NCBI RefSeq assembly: GCF_018130955.1
Contig: NZ_JAFCJM010000008.1
Coordinates: 124,001 to 188,000 of the forward strand
Direction of reading: 5' to 3'
DNA length: 64,000 nucleotides
DNA from: Bradyrhizobium liaoningense
GTDB lineage: Bacteria; Pseudomonadota; Alphaproteobacteria; Rhizobiales; Xanthobacteraceae
Both the position numbers and the translations under genes were made by a program. The notes below the pieces were generated by a model. The model saw only the letters and a program-made list of their open reading frames with translations. It made no database searches and was not told the origin of the DNA. Positions 47,841 through 57,646 of this stretch are shown here, one piece after another (the first letter of the stretch is position 1; each line of letters begins with the position of its first letter).

Positions 47841-48634
47841 GTGCAGGACCGAACGTTCCCGGGGCAACACCGCTCCTCCAGGCGCGCGGCTTGAACAAGC
47901 GCTATGGCCGCGTGACGGCGCTCGATCACGCCGACTTCGATCTCTATCAGGGCGAGATCCTGGCTGTGATCGGAGACAATGGCGCCGGAAAGTCATCACT
48001 GATCCGCGCGCTCTCGGGCGCACTCGTTCCGGACGCCGGCGAGATCAGGCTGGCCGGAATGCCTGTCGCGTTCCGCTCTCCGCTCGACGCGCAGGCGGCC
48101 GGCATCGAGACGGTCCATCAAACGCTTGCACTGTCTCCGAGCCTGTCGATCGCCGACAACATGTTTCTCGGCCGCGAGCTGCGCCGGGCGGGTCCGCTCG
48201 GCACGATCTGCCGCATGCTCGATCGCAAGGCCATGCAGCGCATCGCCCGCGAGAAGCTCACCGAGCTTGGTCTCATGACCGTGCAGAGCATCAACCAGCG
48301 CGTCGAGACCTTATCGGGCGGTCAACGCCAGGGCGTGGCGGTGGCAAGGGCTGCGGCCTTCGGCTCGCGCGTCGTCATCATGGACGAACCGACCGCGGCA
48401 CTCGGGGTCAAGGAATCGCGTCGCGTGCTGGAGCTGATCCTCGACGTGCGACGGCGCGGCATTTCAGTGGTCTTGATCAGCCACAACATGCCGCACGTGT
48501 TCGAGATCGCCGATCGCATCCATATCCATCGGCTCGGTCGGCGGCTCACCGTCATTGATCCGAAGTCCTATACGATGTCGGATGCGGTGGCTTTCATGAC
48601 TGGCGCGCGGGTCCCGATCGAAGTTGCCGCGTGA
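47837..48634 (+). CDS. frcA: fructose-type ABC transporter ATP-binding protein
   Basis: 265 residues from ATG 47837, overlapping frcC by 4 nt. A single ATPase domain: Walker A GDNGAGKSS, signature LSGGQRQGVAVARA, Walker B VVIMDEP, switch His in LISHNMPHV. Sugar importers of the RbsA type have two fused ATPase halves; FrcA-type proteins are single, as here, and would dimerise. No kinase follows on this strand; the matching kinase is encoded opposite. Confidence 0.94.
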   Translation: MSAGPNVPGATPLLQARGLNKRYGRVTALDHADFDLYQGEILAVIGDNGAGKSSLIRALSGALVPDAGEIRLAGMPVAFRSPLDAQAAGIETVHQTLALSPSLSIADNMFLGRELRRAGPLGTICRMLDRKAMQRIAREKLTELGLMTVQSINQRVETLSGGQRQGVAVARAAAFGSRVVIMDEPTAALGVKESRRVLELILDVRRRGISVVLISHNMPHVFEIADRIHIHRLGRRLTVIDPKSYTMSDAVAFMTGARVPIEVAA

Positions 48635-48692
48635 CGGCAGTCCAACAAGCTTTGGCCATCGCATGGTGCCGGTCCTGCATGCTTGTTCTAGG

Positions 48693-48794
48693 CCAATGCG
48701 CGATGAATTCGGGCTGAATCGTCGCCGGTGCGCCCTAGCTCCTTGTTTGAGCACGAGCTTTTCGGAAAGTGGCGACACATTTTTCCAAAGCGCG
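48693..48794 (-). repeat. dispersed repeat family A (reversed, diverged), copy 4
   Basis: Reads as the reverse complement of family A: a GCGCGATGAATTCGG...GAATCGTCGCCG module, then CTAGCTCCTTGTTTGAGCA and CTTTTCGGAAAG. It is more degenerate than the other copies. It lies 58 nt after frcA and is opposite in orientation to the copy at the eda end. Confidence 0.65.
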
Positions 48795-48796
48795 TT

Positions 48797-48819
48797 CTAC
48801 TGTGCATGGGGTTGTTTTC
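48797..48819. repeat. 23-nt exact repeat, copy 2
   Basis: Identical to 3525-3547 and directly adjoining the reversed repeat A. It sits between the convergent frcA and hybrid kinase genes. Confidence 0.75.
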
Positions 48820-48882
48820 GACGTTCGTGCCGGACGGCGGCGAAAGCCTCGAACCGAACCTCGTGCGTGGCTTTGCCTCGGC

Positions 48883-51800
48883 CTATTCAGCCGCCACCAT
48901 CTGCTGGGTTCGCCATTGCCCGAGCAGGGCGCGCAGCGAGGCTGGCTTCAGCGGCTTGTTCAGCACCGCGATCTTCTCCTCCCGCGCCGCCACCTGAACG
49001 GCTGGGCTGCGGTCGGCGGTGATCAGGATCGCAGGGATCGCCTCGCCGAACTTGCGACGGATGTCGCGGATGGCGGCGATGCCGTTGCCGCGGTCGAGAT
49101 GATAGTCGACCAAGAGGCCGGTGACAGGACGACCGGCGGCCTCGATGGCTGGGATCGCGGACTCGGGGTCGGCGACCGCAATCACCTCGGCGTCCCAGGC
49201 CTTCAGCAGCGTGCGCATGCCGTCGAGGATTGCGGCGTCGTTCTCGATGCAGACGATCAGCGCGCCCGAGATCGGAGTGCGCGCGAGCGGCGTCGCACTC
49301 GTCACTGCGGCAGTGTGGGTCACCGCGCTGGCGGTCGGGACGGTGACGGAGAATACCGAGCCGCCGCCCGTATTGGCGTCGATGGCGATGCCGTGATTGA
49401 GCACGCGCGCCAGCCGCTCGACGATCGAGAGTCCGAGCCCGAGGCCGCGCGCGATCCGCGCGCCCTGCTCGAGGCGGTGAAACTCCTTGAAGATCTCGGC
49501 GCGCTTCACCACGGGAATGCCGACGCCGGTGTCGTAGACGCAGATCTTCAGGGACTCGCCATGGCGGCGGCAGCCGACCAGCACGCGTCCGCGCGGGGTG
49601 TACTTGATCGCGTTCGAGATCAGGTTCTGCAGCAGCCGCCGCAACAGCAGGCGGTCGGAGCGCACCGCCAGCGAGCACGGCATGAAGCTCAGCCGCAAGC
49701 CCTTGGCGCGCGCGATCGGCGCGAATTCGATCTCCAGCGAGCGCATGAGGTCGCCGACCCTGAAGCTCGTGATCGACGTCGTCATCGCGCCGGCGTCGAG
49801 CCGCGAAATGTCCAGGAGTGCGCCGAGGATTTCCTCGATCGCCTGCAGGGATTCGTCGATGTTCTCGACCAGCCGCGTCTCCTCGCCGCCGGCCTGGCGC
49901 TCGACGAGGCTCGTGACGTAGAGCCGCGCGGCGTTGAGCGGCTGGAGGATGTCGTGGCTTGCGGCGGCGAGGAAGCGCGTCTTGGAGATGTTGGCGTCTT
50001 CCGCGGTGCTTTTTGCCTGTGCCAGCTCCGAATTCAGGCGGGTCAATTCCTCGGTGCGGTCGCGCACGCGCTTTTCCAGCGTCGCATTGGCGCGCTCCAG
50101 CGCTTCGGCGGCTTCGAAGGACGGCGTGACGTCGGTGAAGGTGACGACGAAGCCGCCACCCGGCATCCGGTTGGTCAAGACCTCGATCACCATATGGCGG
50201 TCGGGCAGGCGCTCCACATACGGCTCGCCTTCGGTGGTATAGGCAGCCAGCCGCCGCTTGACGGTCGCCTCGTGCTCGGTGGAGTCAGCCGGAGTGTGGG
50301 GCTCCATGAATTCGAGGATCTCGTGCAGCGGTGTGCCGAACTGGACGAGGTGCACGGGCACGCCGACGATCTCGCCGAACTGCTGGTTGGAGCAGAGCAA
50401 CTGGAAATCGGCGTCAAACACCGCGATGCCCTGACGCACATGGTTGAGAGCGGTCTGCAGGATTTCGCGGTTGAAATGCAGCGCCGCATGGGAATCGTCG
50501 AGCAGTTTCAGCGCGGCTTTCGCGGACACCGTCCGCTTGCGCAGCAACAGCGACATCACGAGACGTGAGGAGGCCGCGCCGATCGACGAGGCGATCAAAT
50601 GTTCCGCATACTGGAGCAGCTCGAAATCTGCGGGCGCCGTGGGATCGAGCCGCGCATTGCGGCGCGCCGCAAAAGCCTCGAACGAATGCCGCGCGCGGTC
50701 TGGGCCGAGATACTGCGCCACCGTGCTCTGGATGTCGTGCACTGTGACGGTGGTGCGCCAGCGCCGGAAGCTCGGCGTGCTCGGGGCGAGCGTGTTGGGC
50801 ACGAACAAATCGGCCTGCACCAGCTCGATTGAGGTCGGCGCGCGTGCCAGCGACAGCATGACATAGGTGAGGACGTTGAGCGACAGCGACCAGGCGACGC
50901 CATGCAGCAGCGGCGGCAAGTCGGCGCCGAACAGCGCCTGCGGCCGCAACGCCTCGATGCCGAGCGGCCCGTGCTGGAGCAGCAGGATTCCAGCCGTGGA
51001 GCTATCGAGGAAGCTCGGCACGAACAGCGTATACAGCCACACCGCAAAACCGACCAGCATGCCCCCGATGGCGCCACGCGCGGTGGCGCGCCGCCACAAC
51101 AGCCCGCCGAAGAACGACGGCGCGAGCTGGGCGATTGCGGCAAAGGACAACAGGCCGATGGCCGCGAGCTGGGTGTTGCCGAGCGCGCGGTAGTACAAAT
51201 AGGCCATCACCATGATGGCGAAGATCGCAAACCGTCGCGAGCGCAGCAGGAAGTCGCCAAAATCCTTGCCGCCGGTACGTCCCTCCGGCCGGCGCTGGAG
51301 CACCAGGGGCACGATGAGGTCGTTGGAGACCATGATCGAGAGCGCGACGCATTCCACGATCACCATCGCGGTCGCCGCCGACAGTCCGCCGACGAAAATC
51401 GCGACGCTGAGCAGCTCGCTGCCGGCCTCCATGGGCAGCGCCAGCACATACATATCGGGATCGATGGCTCCGAACGGGAAGGTCACGAGACCCGCGAGCG
51501 CAATCGGAATCACGAACAGGTTGATGGCGACGAGATAGAGCGGGAACAGCCAGCGGGCGCGGCCGACCTCGGCGTCCGACGAATTCTCCACGACGCTGAC
51601 GTGGAACTGCCGCGGCAGCAGCATGATCGCGCAGAACGACAGCAGCGTCATGGTGAGGAAGTTGCCGATCGAGGGCGTGTAGTTGATTGCCCGCACTGCC
51701 TCCGGAGTCTTCATGGCGCGCTCGATCAGCTCGTGCGGCGAGAACATCCAGAAGGTGACGAAGGCGCCGGCTGCGAGGAAAGCGACCAGCTTCACGATCG

Positions 51801-52392
51801 ATTCGGTGGCGATTGCGAGCATCAATCCATGCTGGTGCTCGGTGGCGTCGGTCTGCCTCGTGCCGAACAGCACGGCGAAGGCGGCCATCGTCAGCGTCAC
51901 CATCAGCGCCATGTCGCCGACGATCGGGATGTGCGAGAAGGCCCGGTCCTCGCTCAAAATGGTTTCGAGCGAGGAGGCGACGGCTTTGAGTTGGAGCGCG
52001 ATATAGGGCACCGAGCCGATGATCGCGATCATCGCCACCGTTGCGGCCACCGCCTGGCTCTTGCCGTAGCGGGCGCCGATGAAGTCGGCGATCGAGGTGA
52101 TGTTCTGGGCCTTGGCGAGCTGGATGACCCGGCGCAGCACGCCGATGCCGACGGCGATCATCAGGACCGGGCCGATATAGATCGCAAGGAAATCGGTCGA
52201 GGTGCGGGTGGCGAAGCCGACCGAACCGAAGAAGGTCCAGGACGTGCAGTAGATCGCGAGGGAGAGCGGGTAGATCAGGCCGGAGGCGCGGCCAGGTTTG
52301 GCCGGCGAGCGGCGGTCGCCATGGCTCGCCACCAGGAACAGGAAACCGATATAGCCGAAGGCGGCTGCGATCACGCCCCAGTCATGGAGCAT
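48883..52392 (-). CDS. hybrid sensor histidine kinase with N-terminal SLC5-type transporter and C-terminal receiver
   Basis: 1169 residues. Residues 1-490 form a sodium:solute-symporter-like module of about 13 helices (SLAIYCTSWTFFGSVGFA, NITSIADFIGARYGKSQ, ALPMEAGSELLSVAIFVGGLSAATAMVIVE). A linker with STAC-like helices follows, then a PAS domain (about 645-765: GIAVFDADFQLLCSNQQFGEIVGVP), a coiled coil, a HisKA domain with His813 in AAASHDILQPLNAARLY, an ATPase (DTGVGIPVV, GLGLGLSIVERL), and a receiver domain (about 1040-1160) with Asp1096 in LLVDYHLDRGNG. It is related to CbrA/ErcS'-type kinases that tie nutrient transport or sensing to phosphorelay. No response regulator is adjacent. Confidence 0.94.
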   Translation of the reverse strand: MLHDWGVIAAAFGYIGFLFLVASHGDRRSPAKPGRASGLIYPLSLAIYCTSWTFFGSVGFATRTSTDFLAIYIGPVLMIAVGIGVLRRVIQLAKAQNITSIADFIGARYGKSQAVAATVAMIAIIGSVPYIALQLKAVASSLETILSEDRAFSHIPIVGDMALMVTLTMAAFAVLFGTRQTDATEHQHGLMLAIATESIVKLVAFLAAGAFVTFWMFSPHELIERAMKTPEAVRAINYTPSIGNFLTMTLLSFCAIMLLPRQFHVSVVENSSDAEVGRARWLFPLYLVAINLFVIPIALAGLVTFPFGAIDPDMYVLALPMEAGSELLSVAIFVGGLSAATAMVIVECVALSIMVSNDLIVPLVLQRRPEGRTGGKDFGDFLLRSRRFAIFAIMVMAYLYYRALGNTQLAAIGLLSFAAIAQLAPSFFGGLLWRRATARGAIGGMLVGFAVWLYTLFVPSFLDSSTAGILLLQHGPLGIEALRPQALFGADLPPLLHGVAWSLSLNVLTYVMLSLARAPTSIELVQADLFVPNTLAPSTPSFRRWRTTVTVHDIQSTVAQYLGPDRARHSFEAFAARRNARLDPTAPADFELLQYAEHLIASSIGAASSRLVMSLLLRKRTVSAKAALKLLDDSHAALHFNREILQTALNHVRQGIAVFDADFQLLCSNQQFGEIVGVPVHLVQFGTPLHEILEFMEPHTPADSTEHEATVKRRLAAYTTEGEPYVERLPDRHMVIEVLTNRMPGGGFVVTFTDVTPSFEAAEALERANATLEKRVRDRTEELTRLNSELAQAKSTAEDANISKTRFLAAASHDILQPLNAARLYVTSLVERQAGGEETRLVENIDESLQAIEEILGALLDISRLDAGAMTTSITSFRVGDLMRSLEIEFAPIARAKGLRLSFMPCSLAVRSDRLLLRRLLQNLISNAIKYTPRGRVLVGCRRHGESLKICVYDTGVGIPVVKRAEIFKEFHRLEQGARIARGLGLGLSIVERLARVLNHGIAIDANTGGGSVFSVTVPTASAVTHTAAVTSATPLARTPISGALIVCIENDAAILDGMRTLLKAWDAEVIAVADPESAIPAIEAAGRPVTGLLVDYHLDRGNGIAAIRDIRRKFGEAIPAILITADRSPAVQVAAREEKIAVLNKPLKPASLRALLGQWRTQQMVAAE

Positions 52393-52552
52393 TGCGGCGG
52401 GCTCTCCCTGTGGGCGCCGGGTGGTCCGCGCCCGACCTCATTTTCGATAGCAAATCTAGCGCGTTGGCCTTCCGCAAGCGACAGCCATTTTCCCGGGGAT
52501 TTCAGGAACTGGCATCGTCGTTAAGCCGATCGAGAGAGTCCCCGTGTGGCAT

Positions 52553-52712
52553 CCCCTCCCTGCCCCTCCCCCGCAAGGGGGGAGGGAACGGAGAGAGCAT
52601 CGCTCGTTGAGGACGGACGGGCCACGCCTCAGAGACGCGCGGCAGATCGATGTGAGGCGAGCACAACTGTTTCGCTCCCTCCCCCCTTGCGGGGGAGGGT
52701 TGGGGAGAGGGG
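52553..52712. repeat. inverted repeat with G-run arms, between hemA and the hybrid kinase
   Basis: Left arm around CCCGCAAGGGGGGAGGG (52553-52593) is matched by the right arm CCCTCCCCCCTTGCGGG (52673-52712), with about 80 nt between. Together with flanking sequence it fills the 52393-52763 gap; no gene is seen in it. Confidence 0.8.
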
Positions 52713-52763
52713 TAGCCCCGGGGACAGTGTAGTTAGAACGCGCGCGAAGCGCAGCGCGGAGCT

Positions 52764-53993
52764 CTACTCCGCCGCCAGCGACTTCTGCTTGAGCGGCAGG
52801 CCGAGGCGGTCCCAGACCTGGAGCAGGGCTTCGGCAAGCTGATCGATCAGGCCGTCGTCGTGATAGGGCGAGGGTGTGATGCGCAGCCGCTCGGTGCCCT
52901 TGGCGACCGTCGGATAGTTGATCGGTTGGATATAGATGCCGTGCTCTTCGAGCAGCAGGTCGGAGGCCTGCTTGCACTTCTCGGGATCGCCGACGAACAG
53001 CGGCACGATGTGGGTGTCGTTCGACATCACCGGGAGACCGGCGGCATTGAGGATGGCCTTGACGCGGGCGGCGCGGTCCTGATGACGCTCACGCTCCCAG
53101 CTCGAGGTTTTCAGGTGCCTGATCGCAGCGGTTGCGGCCGAGCAGATCGCGGGCGGCAGCGCGGTCGTGAAGATGAAGCCCGGTGCGTAGGAGCGCACCG
53201 CGTCGATGATCTGGCCGTTGCCGGCGATATAGCCGCCGAGGCAGCCGAACGCTTTTGCCAGCGTGCCTTCGAGGACATCGATGCGATGCATGACGCCGTC
53301 GCGCTCGGCGATGCCGCCGCCGCGCGGGCCGTACATGCCGACCGCGTGGACTTCGTCGACATAGGTCATCGCGCCGTATTTCTCGGCGAGATCACAGATC
53401 TTTGCCAGCGGGGCGACGTCGCCGTCCATGGAATAGAGGCTCTCGCAGGCGATCAGCTTGGGACGGTTGGGGCCGGCGGCCTTCAGCAGCTCTTCGAGAT
53501 GGGCGAGATCGTTGTGGCGGAACACGATCCGCTCGGCGCCCGACTGGCGGATGCCCTCGATCATCGAATTGTGGTTCAGCTCGTCCGACAGGATCAGGCA
53601 ATTCGGAATCAGTTTTGCGATGGTCGCAATGCCGGTCTGGTTCGAGACGTAGCCGGAGGTGAACAGCAGCGCGGCTTCCTTGCCATGGAGGTCGGCGAGC
53701 TCGGCCTCGAGCTGCACCAGCGGGTGATGGGTGCCGGCGATGTTGCGCGTGCCGCCTGCGCCGGTGCCGACGCGGGTCGCGGTCTCGACCATGGCGCCGA
53801 CCACCTTCGGGTGCTGGCCCATGCCGAGATAGTCGTTGGAGCACCAGATCACGACATCGCGCTTGCCCTTCGGCGAGTGCCAGACCGCATGCGGGAACCG
53901 GCCGGCCGTGCGCTCCAGATCGGCGAATACGCGATAGCGGCGCTCGGCATGGAGGCGATCGAGGGCGGTATCGAAAAACTGGTTGTAATTCAT
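52764..53993 (-). CDS. hemA: 5-aminolevulinate synthase
   Basis: 409 residues, a full-length alpha-oxoamine synthase. Landmarks: [95 protein letters not shown], and the PLP lysine Lys247 in [17 protein letters not shown]. It condenses glycine and succinyl-CoA to ALA, the first step of heme synthesis in alphaproteobacteria. A perfect FixK/FNR-type box lies about 140 nt upstream and a dyad lies nearer. Earlier work on Bradyrhizobium hemA reported oxygen-responsive expression, consistent with this. Confidence 0.97.
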   Translation of the reverse strand: MNYNQFFDTALDRLHAERRYRVFADLERTAGRFPHAVWHSPKGKRDVVIWCSNDYLGMGQHPKVVGAMVETATRVGTGAGGTRNIAGTHHPLVQLEAELADLHGKEAALLFTSGYVSNQTGIATIAKLIPNCLILSDELNHNSMIEGIRQSGAERIVFRHNDLAHLEELLKAAGPNRPKLIACESLYSMDGDVAPLAKICDLAEKYGAMTYVDEVHAVGMYGPRGGGIAERDGVMHRIDVLEGTLAKAFGCLGGYIAGNGQIIDAVRSYAPGFIFTTALPPAICSAATAAIRHLKTSSWERERHQDRAARVKAILNAAGLPVMSNDTHIVPLFVGDPEKCKQASDLLLEEHGIYIQPINYPTVAKGTERLRITPSPYHDDGLIDQLAEALLQVWDRLGLPLKQKSLAAE

Positions 53994-54037
53994 CGGTATA
54001 CCCAGTGCGGAACCTGACCGGAGTGGCGGACCATTCT

Positions 54038-54058
54038 TTAGAGCTTTTCCAGCTCTAA
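54038..54058. promoter_or_regulatory. short perfect dyad just upstream of hemA
   Basis: TTAGAGCT (54038-54045) and AGCTCTAA (54051-54058) with a 5-nt loop, 45-65 nt before the hemA ATG. It could be an operator or a leader hairpin; it does not exactly match the usual Irr/ICE pattern. Confidence 0.4.
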
Positions 54059-54130
54059 TGTCTATGCGCTATCCCACATTTGGACATGGGCTGCATTTGG
54101 TCAAAATGCCCTATCCGGGTGGGGCGCTGA

Positions 54131-54144
54131 TTGATCCCGATCAA
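54131..54144 (-). promoter_or_regulatory. FixK/FNR-type box upstream of hemA
   Basis: TTGATCCCGATCAA is a perfect TTGAT-N4-ATCAA site, the consensus for FixK2/FnrN proteins in Bradyrhizobium. The neighbouring MBL gene ends here, so hemA is the only gene it can drive. If it is a class II site, transcription would start about 40 nt closer to hemA, giving a leader of about 100 nt. Confidence 0.8.
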
Positions 54145-54219
54145 CCTTTTGAACCGGTCTAAGCAGCCGGCTGCGACCGGCCAGGCCGGCCTCGGTCCGC
54201 TTGCGGGGCAAGGTAAGGT

Positions 54220-55281
54220 TCAGGTCGTCCTGAACTGGAGCACGCCGTCCTTGGTCTCGGCGGTCAGTCGTCCCTCGACCAGCATGTAGTTGACATGGGC
54301 GACCAGTTCGCCGGCGGCAAAACCCATCTGGTGCTCGTCCAGCACGTGCTTGTGGAACACGACCGGGACCAGATCCTTCGAGGTCTGCGGCACCTCGCGG
54401 CAGGCCTCTGCGATCAGCCGGCAGCGGTCCTCGTGGTGGTCGGCGAGCTGCTTGATGCGGGTCTTCAGGCCGTAGAACGGCACGCCATGGCCGGGCAGCA
54501 CCAGCACGTCATAGGGCAGCGTGGTGGTGAGGCTCGCAAGCGAGGCCAGATATTCGCCGAGCGAGTTCTGCTCGGGCTCGACCGCCCACACGCTGACGTT
54601 CGGCGAGATCTTGCTCAGCACCTGGTCGGCGGACAGGAACAGCTTGTCGTCGGCGCAATACAGCATCACCTGGTCGAGCGCGTGTCCGCCGCCGGTGATC
54701 ACCTTGAAGCGGCGCGTGCCGATCACGACGTCGTCGCCATGCGAGATGCGGTGATAGGACGGCGGCAGCACCGAGACGCGCTTCAGATAATCCTGGCCGC
54801 GGCCGAGCAGCTTTTCGGTGAGCGACTCGTCCATGCCGTGGCGGCGGAAGAACAGCCGCTGCGCGTTGCGGCGCTCTTCGGTGCCGCGGTTCTGGTGATA
54901 GACCGATTGCAGATACTCGACCTGCGACATCTGGAGCGGGCAGTTGAACCGCTCGACGATCCAGCCGGCGAGGCCGACGTGATCGGGATGGGAATGGGTG
55001 ACGATGAGCCGCGAGATGTGGACGCCCTTGAGCGGCCCATCGAACAGTTTTGTCCAGGCCTCGATCGTCTCCTCATTGCCGAAGCCGGAATCCACCATGG
55101 CCCAGCCGTCGCCGTCGGCGAGCAGGTAGATGTTCACATGGTTGAGGCGGAACGGCAGCTTGAGCCGCACCCAGAGGACGCCGGGCCGCACCTCCACGAC
55201 CTCTTCGGGGCCGGGATGCTGTTCCCAGGTGTAGCGCAGGGCCTCGGCCGAGGACTGCGCGGTGTCGGTTTTCGAATGCAT
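54220..55281 (-). CDS. MBL-fold metallo-hydrolase
   Basis: 353 residues. The metallo-beta-lactamase core has THSHPDH (His96, His98, Asp100, His101), GGGHALDQVMLYCADDKLFLSADQVL for the second metal side, and LPGHGVPFYG. A C-terminal winged-helix-like region (VPVVFHKHVLDEHQMGFAAGELVAHVNYMLVEGRLTAET) resembles the LACTB2/beta-lactamase-associated tail. It hydrolyses some thioester or ester; glyoxalase II-like or LACTB2-like roles are possible but not shown. Same strand as hemA, 226 nt upstream, with the FixK box between. Confidence 0.9.
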   Translation of the reverse strand: MHSKTDTAQSSAEALRYTWEQHPGPEEVVEVRPGVLWVRLKLPFRLNHVNIYLLADGDGWAMVDSGFGNEETIEAWTKLFDGPLKGVHISRLIVTHSHPDHVGLAGWIVERFNCPLQMSQVEYLQSVYHQNRGTEERRNAQRLFFRRHGMDESLTEKLLGRGQDYLKRVSVLPPSYHRISHGDDVVIGTRRFKVITGGGHALDQVMLYCADDKLFLSADQVLSKISPNVSVWAVEPEQNSLGEYLASLASLTTTLPYDVLVLPGHGVPFYGLKTRIKQLADHHEDRCRLIAEACREVPQTSKDLVPVVFHKHVLDEHQMGFAAGELVAHVNYMLVEGRLTAETKDGVLQFRTT

Positions 55282-55349
55282 GGCCTATCGGTACCCGCAC
55301 AGGGGGCGGGACGCCAGCCGAAAAACGAACCGGGAAGCCCCGGCATACC

Positions 55350-55497
55350 CGTCATTCCGGGCTTCGGCATGTGGTCATTCCGGGGCGCGCGATAAGCGCG
55401 AACCTCAGATGCGCAGTTGCGCATCGGGGAATCCGGAGATTGTTGCGCGAGATTCCGGGTTCGGTGCTGTCGCACCGCCCCGGAATGACGGAGGAGG
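55350..55497. repeat. GC-rich dispersed palindromic repeat
   Basis: GTCATTCCGGGGCGCGCGAT...TTGTTGCGCGAGATTCCGGG...CCGGAATGAC: nested inverted segments, including ATGCGCAGTTGCGCAT. Between the MBL and chemoreceptor genes; no coding signal. Confidence 0.75.
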
Positions 55498-55501
55498 CGG
55501 C

Positions 55502-57646
55502 TCAAGCCGCGCGGATGTTGCCGAGGAACGCGTCGATCTCCGAGCGCAGCACGTCGGCCTCGCGGCGGAGCGCGTCGGAGGCGGTCAGCACTTCGGTGGC
55601 CGCGGCGCCCGCTTCCGCTGACGCGGTGGAGACGCCGACGATGTTGCTGGAGACTTCGCTGGTGCCCCCCGCAGCATGCTGGATGTTGCGTGCGATTTCG
55701 CGGGTGGCAGCACCCTGTTCCTCGACCGCGGCGGCAATTGCCGTCGTCACGTTGTTGATCTCGCCGATGGTCTGGCCGATGCCCCTGATGGCGCCGACCG
55801 CCGAGGTCGTGACCTGCTGCATGCTGACGATCTGGGTGCGGATCTCTTCCGTTGCCTTCGCGGTCTGGCTCGCGAGGCTCTTCACCTCGGAGGCGACCAC
55901 CGCGAAGCCGCGGCCGGCTTCGCCCGCGCGCGCCGCCTCGATGGTGGCGTTGAGCGCGAGCAGGTTGGTCTGCGAGGCGATGGTCTGGATGAGATCGACG
56001 ACGACGCTGATGCGGCTCGCGCTGTCGGCAAGCCCCTGGACGGTGGCATCCGTCGCGCCGGCCTCGTCGACCGCCTTCTTGGCGATCTCCGCCGAGGTGA
56101 CGACCTGACGGCTGATCTCGGCGATCGAGGACGACAATTGCTCGGTACCGGCCGACACGGTCTGCACGTTGACCGAGGTTTCTTCCGCGGCCGACGCCAC
56201 CGCGTTCACCAGCGCGTTGGACTGGTCGGCGGTCGTGGACATGCTCTGCGCGGTCGCCTGCATCGAGTTGGCCGATTGCGACAGGCTGTCGAGTGCGCCG
56301 CGCACCGTGCCTTCGAACGAGGCGATCTGGGCCTCCATGCGCGAGGCGCGTTCGGCCTTGGCGATGCGGTCCTTGTCCTGCTCGCCCGACAGCGCGCGCG
56401 CCTCGATCATGCTCTCGCGGAACACTTGCAGCGTATCCGCCATGGCGCCGATTTCGTCTTGATGCCTGGAGCGGAAGATCTCGGTGTCGAGATCGCCGGC
56501 CGACAGCACCTGCATCGAGCGCTGCAGGCCGCTGATGCGGCGCAGGATGTTGCGCCCGACATAGAGCCAGACGAACAGCGCCGAGCCGATCAGGGTCAGC
56601 GCGCCGAGGCCCACCATGACCGTGGTGGCGAGCGAAATTTCCTGTCGCGCCTCGAAGGTCGAGGCATTGGTTTCCTTCTGCACGCCGTCGACGAGCTGCT
56701 GCACGCTGATGCCGAGGCCGACATTGAGCTTGCGCGCCTCATCCAGAATAGTCTGGCCGTAGTCGATCGAGTCGAGTTCCTTTTCGCGCAGGCTGAACAC
56801 ACCGGTCTTGCCGCTGCCGAGCGCGAGCAGCTTGTCGGCAGAATCGCGCAGCATCTTCATGCCCTGCGTCTCGGGCAGCAGGTCGAGGTTGGAGCGCAGG
56901 CGACCCTGCGCCGTCTTGAAGCCCTTCTGGATGTCGTCGAGCTTGTCGGTGGTGTTCGCCGAGAGCGCTGCGCTCATGTCGGCGGCCGCGAGGTTGCCGC
57001 TGGCAACGACATTGCCGAGCTGGCCGACGGTCTGCGCCGCGTCGGAGGCGTCGCTGGCCGAGGAATCGGCCGAGGCGAGAATGGCGTTGACCTGTGTCTG
57101 CGCGTTCAGCATCGCGGGGCTCGCGGCGCCGACGAAATCGTTCTGCGCCTTGCGCAGCGCGTCATACTGCTTGTCGTGAAGGGCTGCGATCTCGAGCCGC
57201 TCGCGTGCGGCCTTGGCGAGGCTCTGCGCTGCCTCGTTGATCGCCTTCATGGTTTCGCTGAGGCCGGAGACGACAGTCTTGTCGGCGCCGAGCTCGATGA
57301 TCTCGCCGAGCTTCTGCTGGGTCTGCTGCTGCAATTCCTGGAGCTTCTTGGTGCGCTCGTTCAGCGCTTCCTCGGTCGGGGCTGCGAGCAGGGCCGGGCC
57401 CTGCGCGGCGAGGCTCGCGCTGAGCGCCGACAATTGCAGGCTTGCGGACAGGCGCGGGATGTCGCGTCCGCTCAGATCGACCATGCGGCCGCCGAGATTT
57501 TGCAGCACGAGGCTGGCGCCGGCCGAGATCACGAGGCCCATGGCGGCGATGACCGCGAAAGCCGCGAACAGGCTGCCTCTGACGCCCCACTTCGGCAACG
57601 AGATGCGAGGAAGCCTGAATTTGCCCATGCTCAAGCGGATTGCCAT
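55502..57646 (-). CDS. methyl-accepting chemotaxis protein
   Basis: 714 residues from ATG 57646, with GGGGGAA 8 nt upstream. Membrane helix 1 is at about 25-47 and a long, mostly helical periplasmic sensor at about 48-340 (Ala/Asp/Ser-rich, four-helix-bundle style). Helix 2 is at about 342-366 and a HAMP domain at about 367-420. The signalling domain (about 450-690) has hairpin-tip motif [31 protein letters not shown] and a C-terminal stretch without a CheR-type NWETF tail. It senses an unknown ligand outside and signals to CheA. It stands alone with no che genes nearby. Confidence 0.94.
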   Translation of the reverse strand: MAIRLSMGKFRLPRISLPKWGVRGSLFAAFAVIAAMGLVISAGASLVLQNLGGRMVDLSGRDIPRLSASLQLSALSASLAAQGPALLAAPTEEALNERTKKLQELQQQTQQKLGEIIELGADKTVVSGLSETMKAINEAAQSLAKAARERLEIAALHDKQYDALRKAQNDFVGAASPAMLNAQTQVNAILASADSSASDASDAAQTVGQLGNVVASGNLAAADMSAALSANTTDKLDDIQKGFKTAQGRLRSNLDLLPETQGMKMLRDSADKLLALGSGKTGVFSLREKELDSIDYGQTILDEARKLNVGLGISVQQLVDGVQKETNASTFEARQEISLATTVMVGLGALTLIGSALFVWLYVGRNILRRISGLQRSMQVLSAGDLDTEIFRSRHQDEIGAMADTLQVFRESMIEARALSGEQDKDRIAKAERASRMEAQIASFEGTVRGALDSLSQSANSMQATAQSMSTTADQSNALVNAVASAAEETSVNVQTVSAGTEQLSSSIAEISRQVVTSAEIAKKAVDEAGATDATVQGLADSASRISVVVDLIQTIASQTNLLALNATIEAARAGEAGRGFAVVASEVKSLASQTAKATEEIRTQIVSMQQVTTSAVGAIRGIGQTIGEINNVTTAIAAAVEEQGAATREIARNIQHAAGGTSEVSSNIVGVSTASAEAGAAATEVLTASDALRREADVLRSEIDAFLGNIRAA

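Noticed and set aside
48883..52392. Separate sodium:solute symporter and kinase genes
   Set aside because: The frame is uninterrupted through both parts, with no internal ribosome site or start context at the junction; it is one fused protein.
50902..52524. 540-codon plus-strand frame over the hybrid kinase
   Set aside because: Composition is low-complexity Arg/Gln/His/Asp, and it overlaps the transporter part of a convincing 1169-aa protein.
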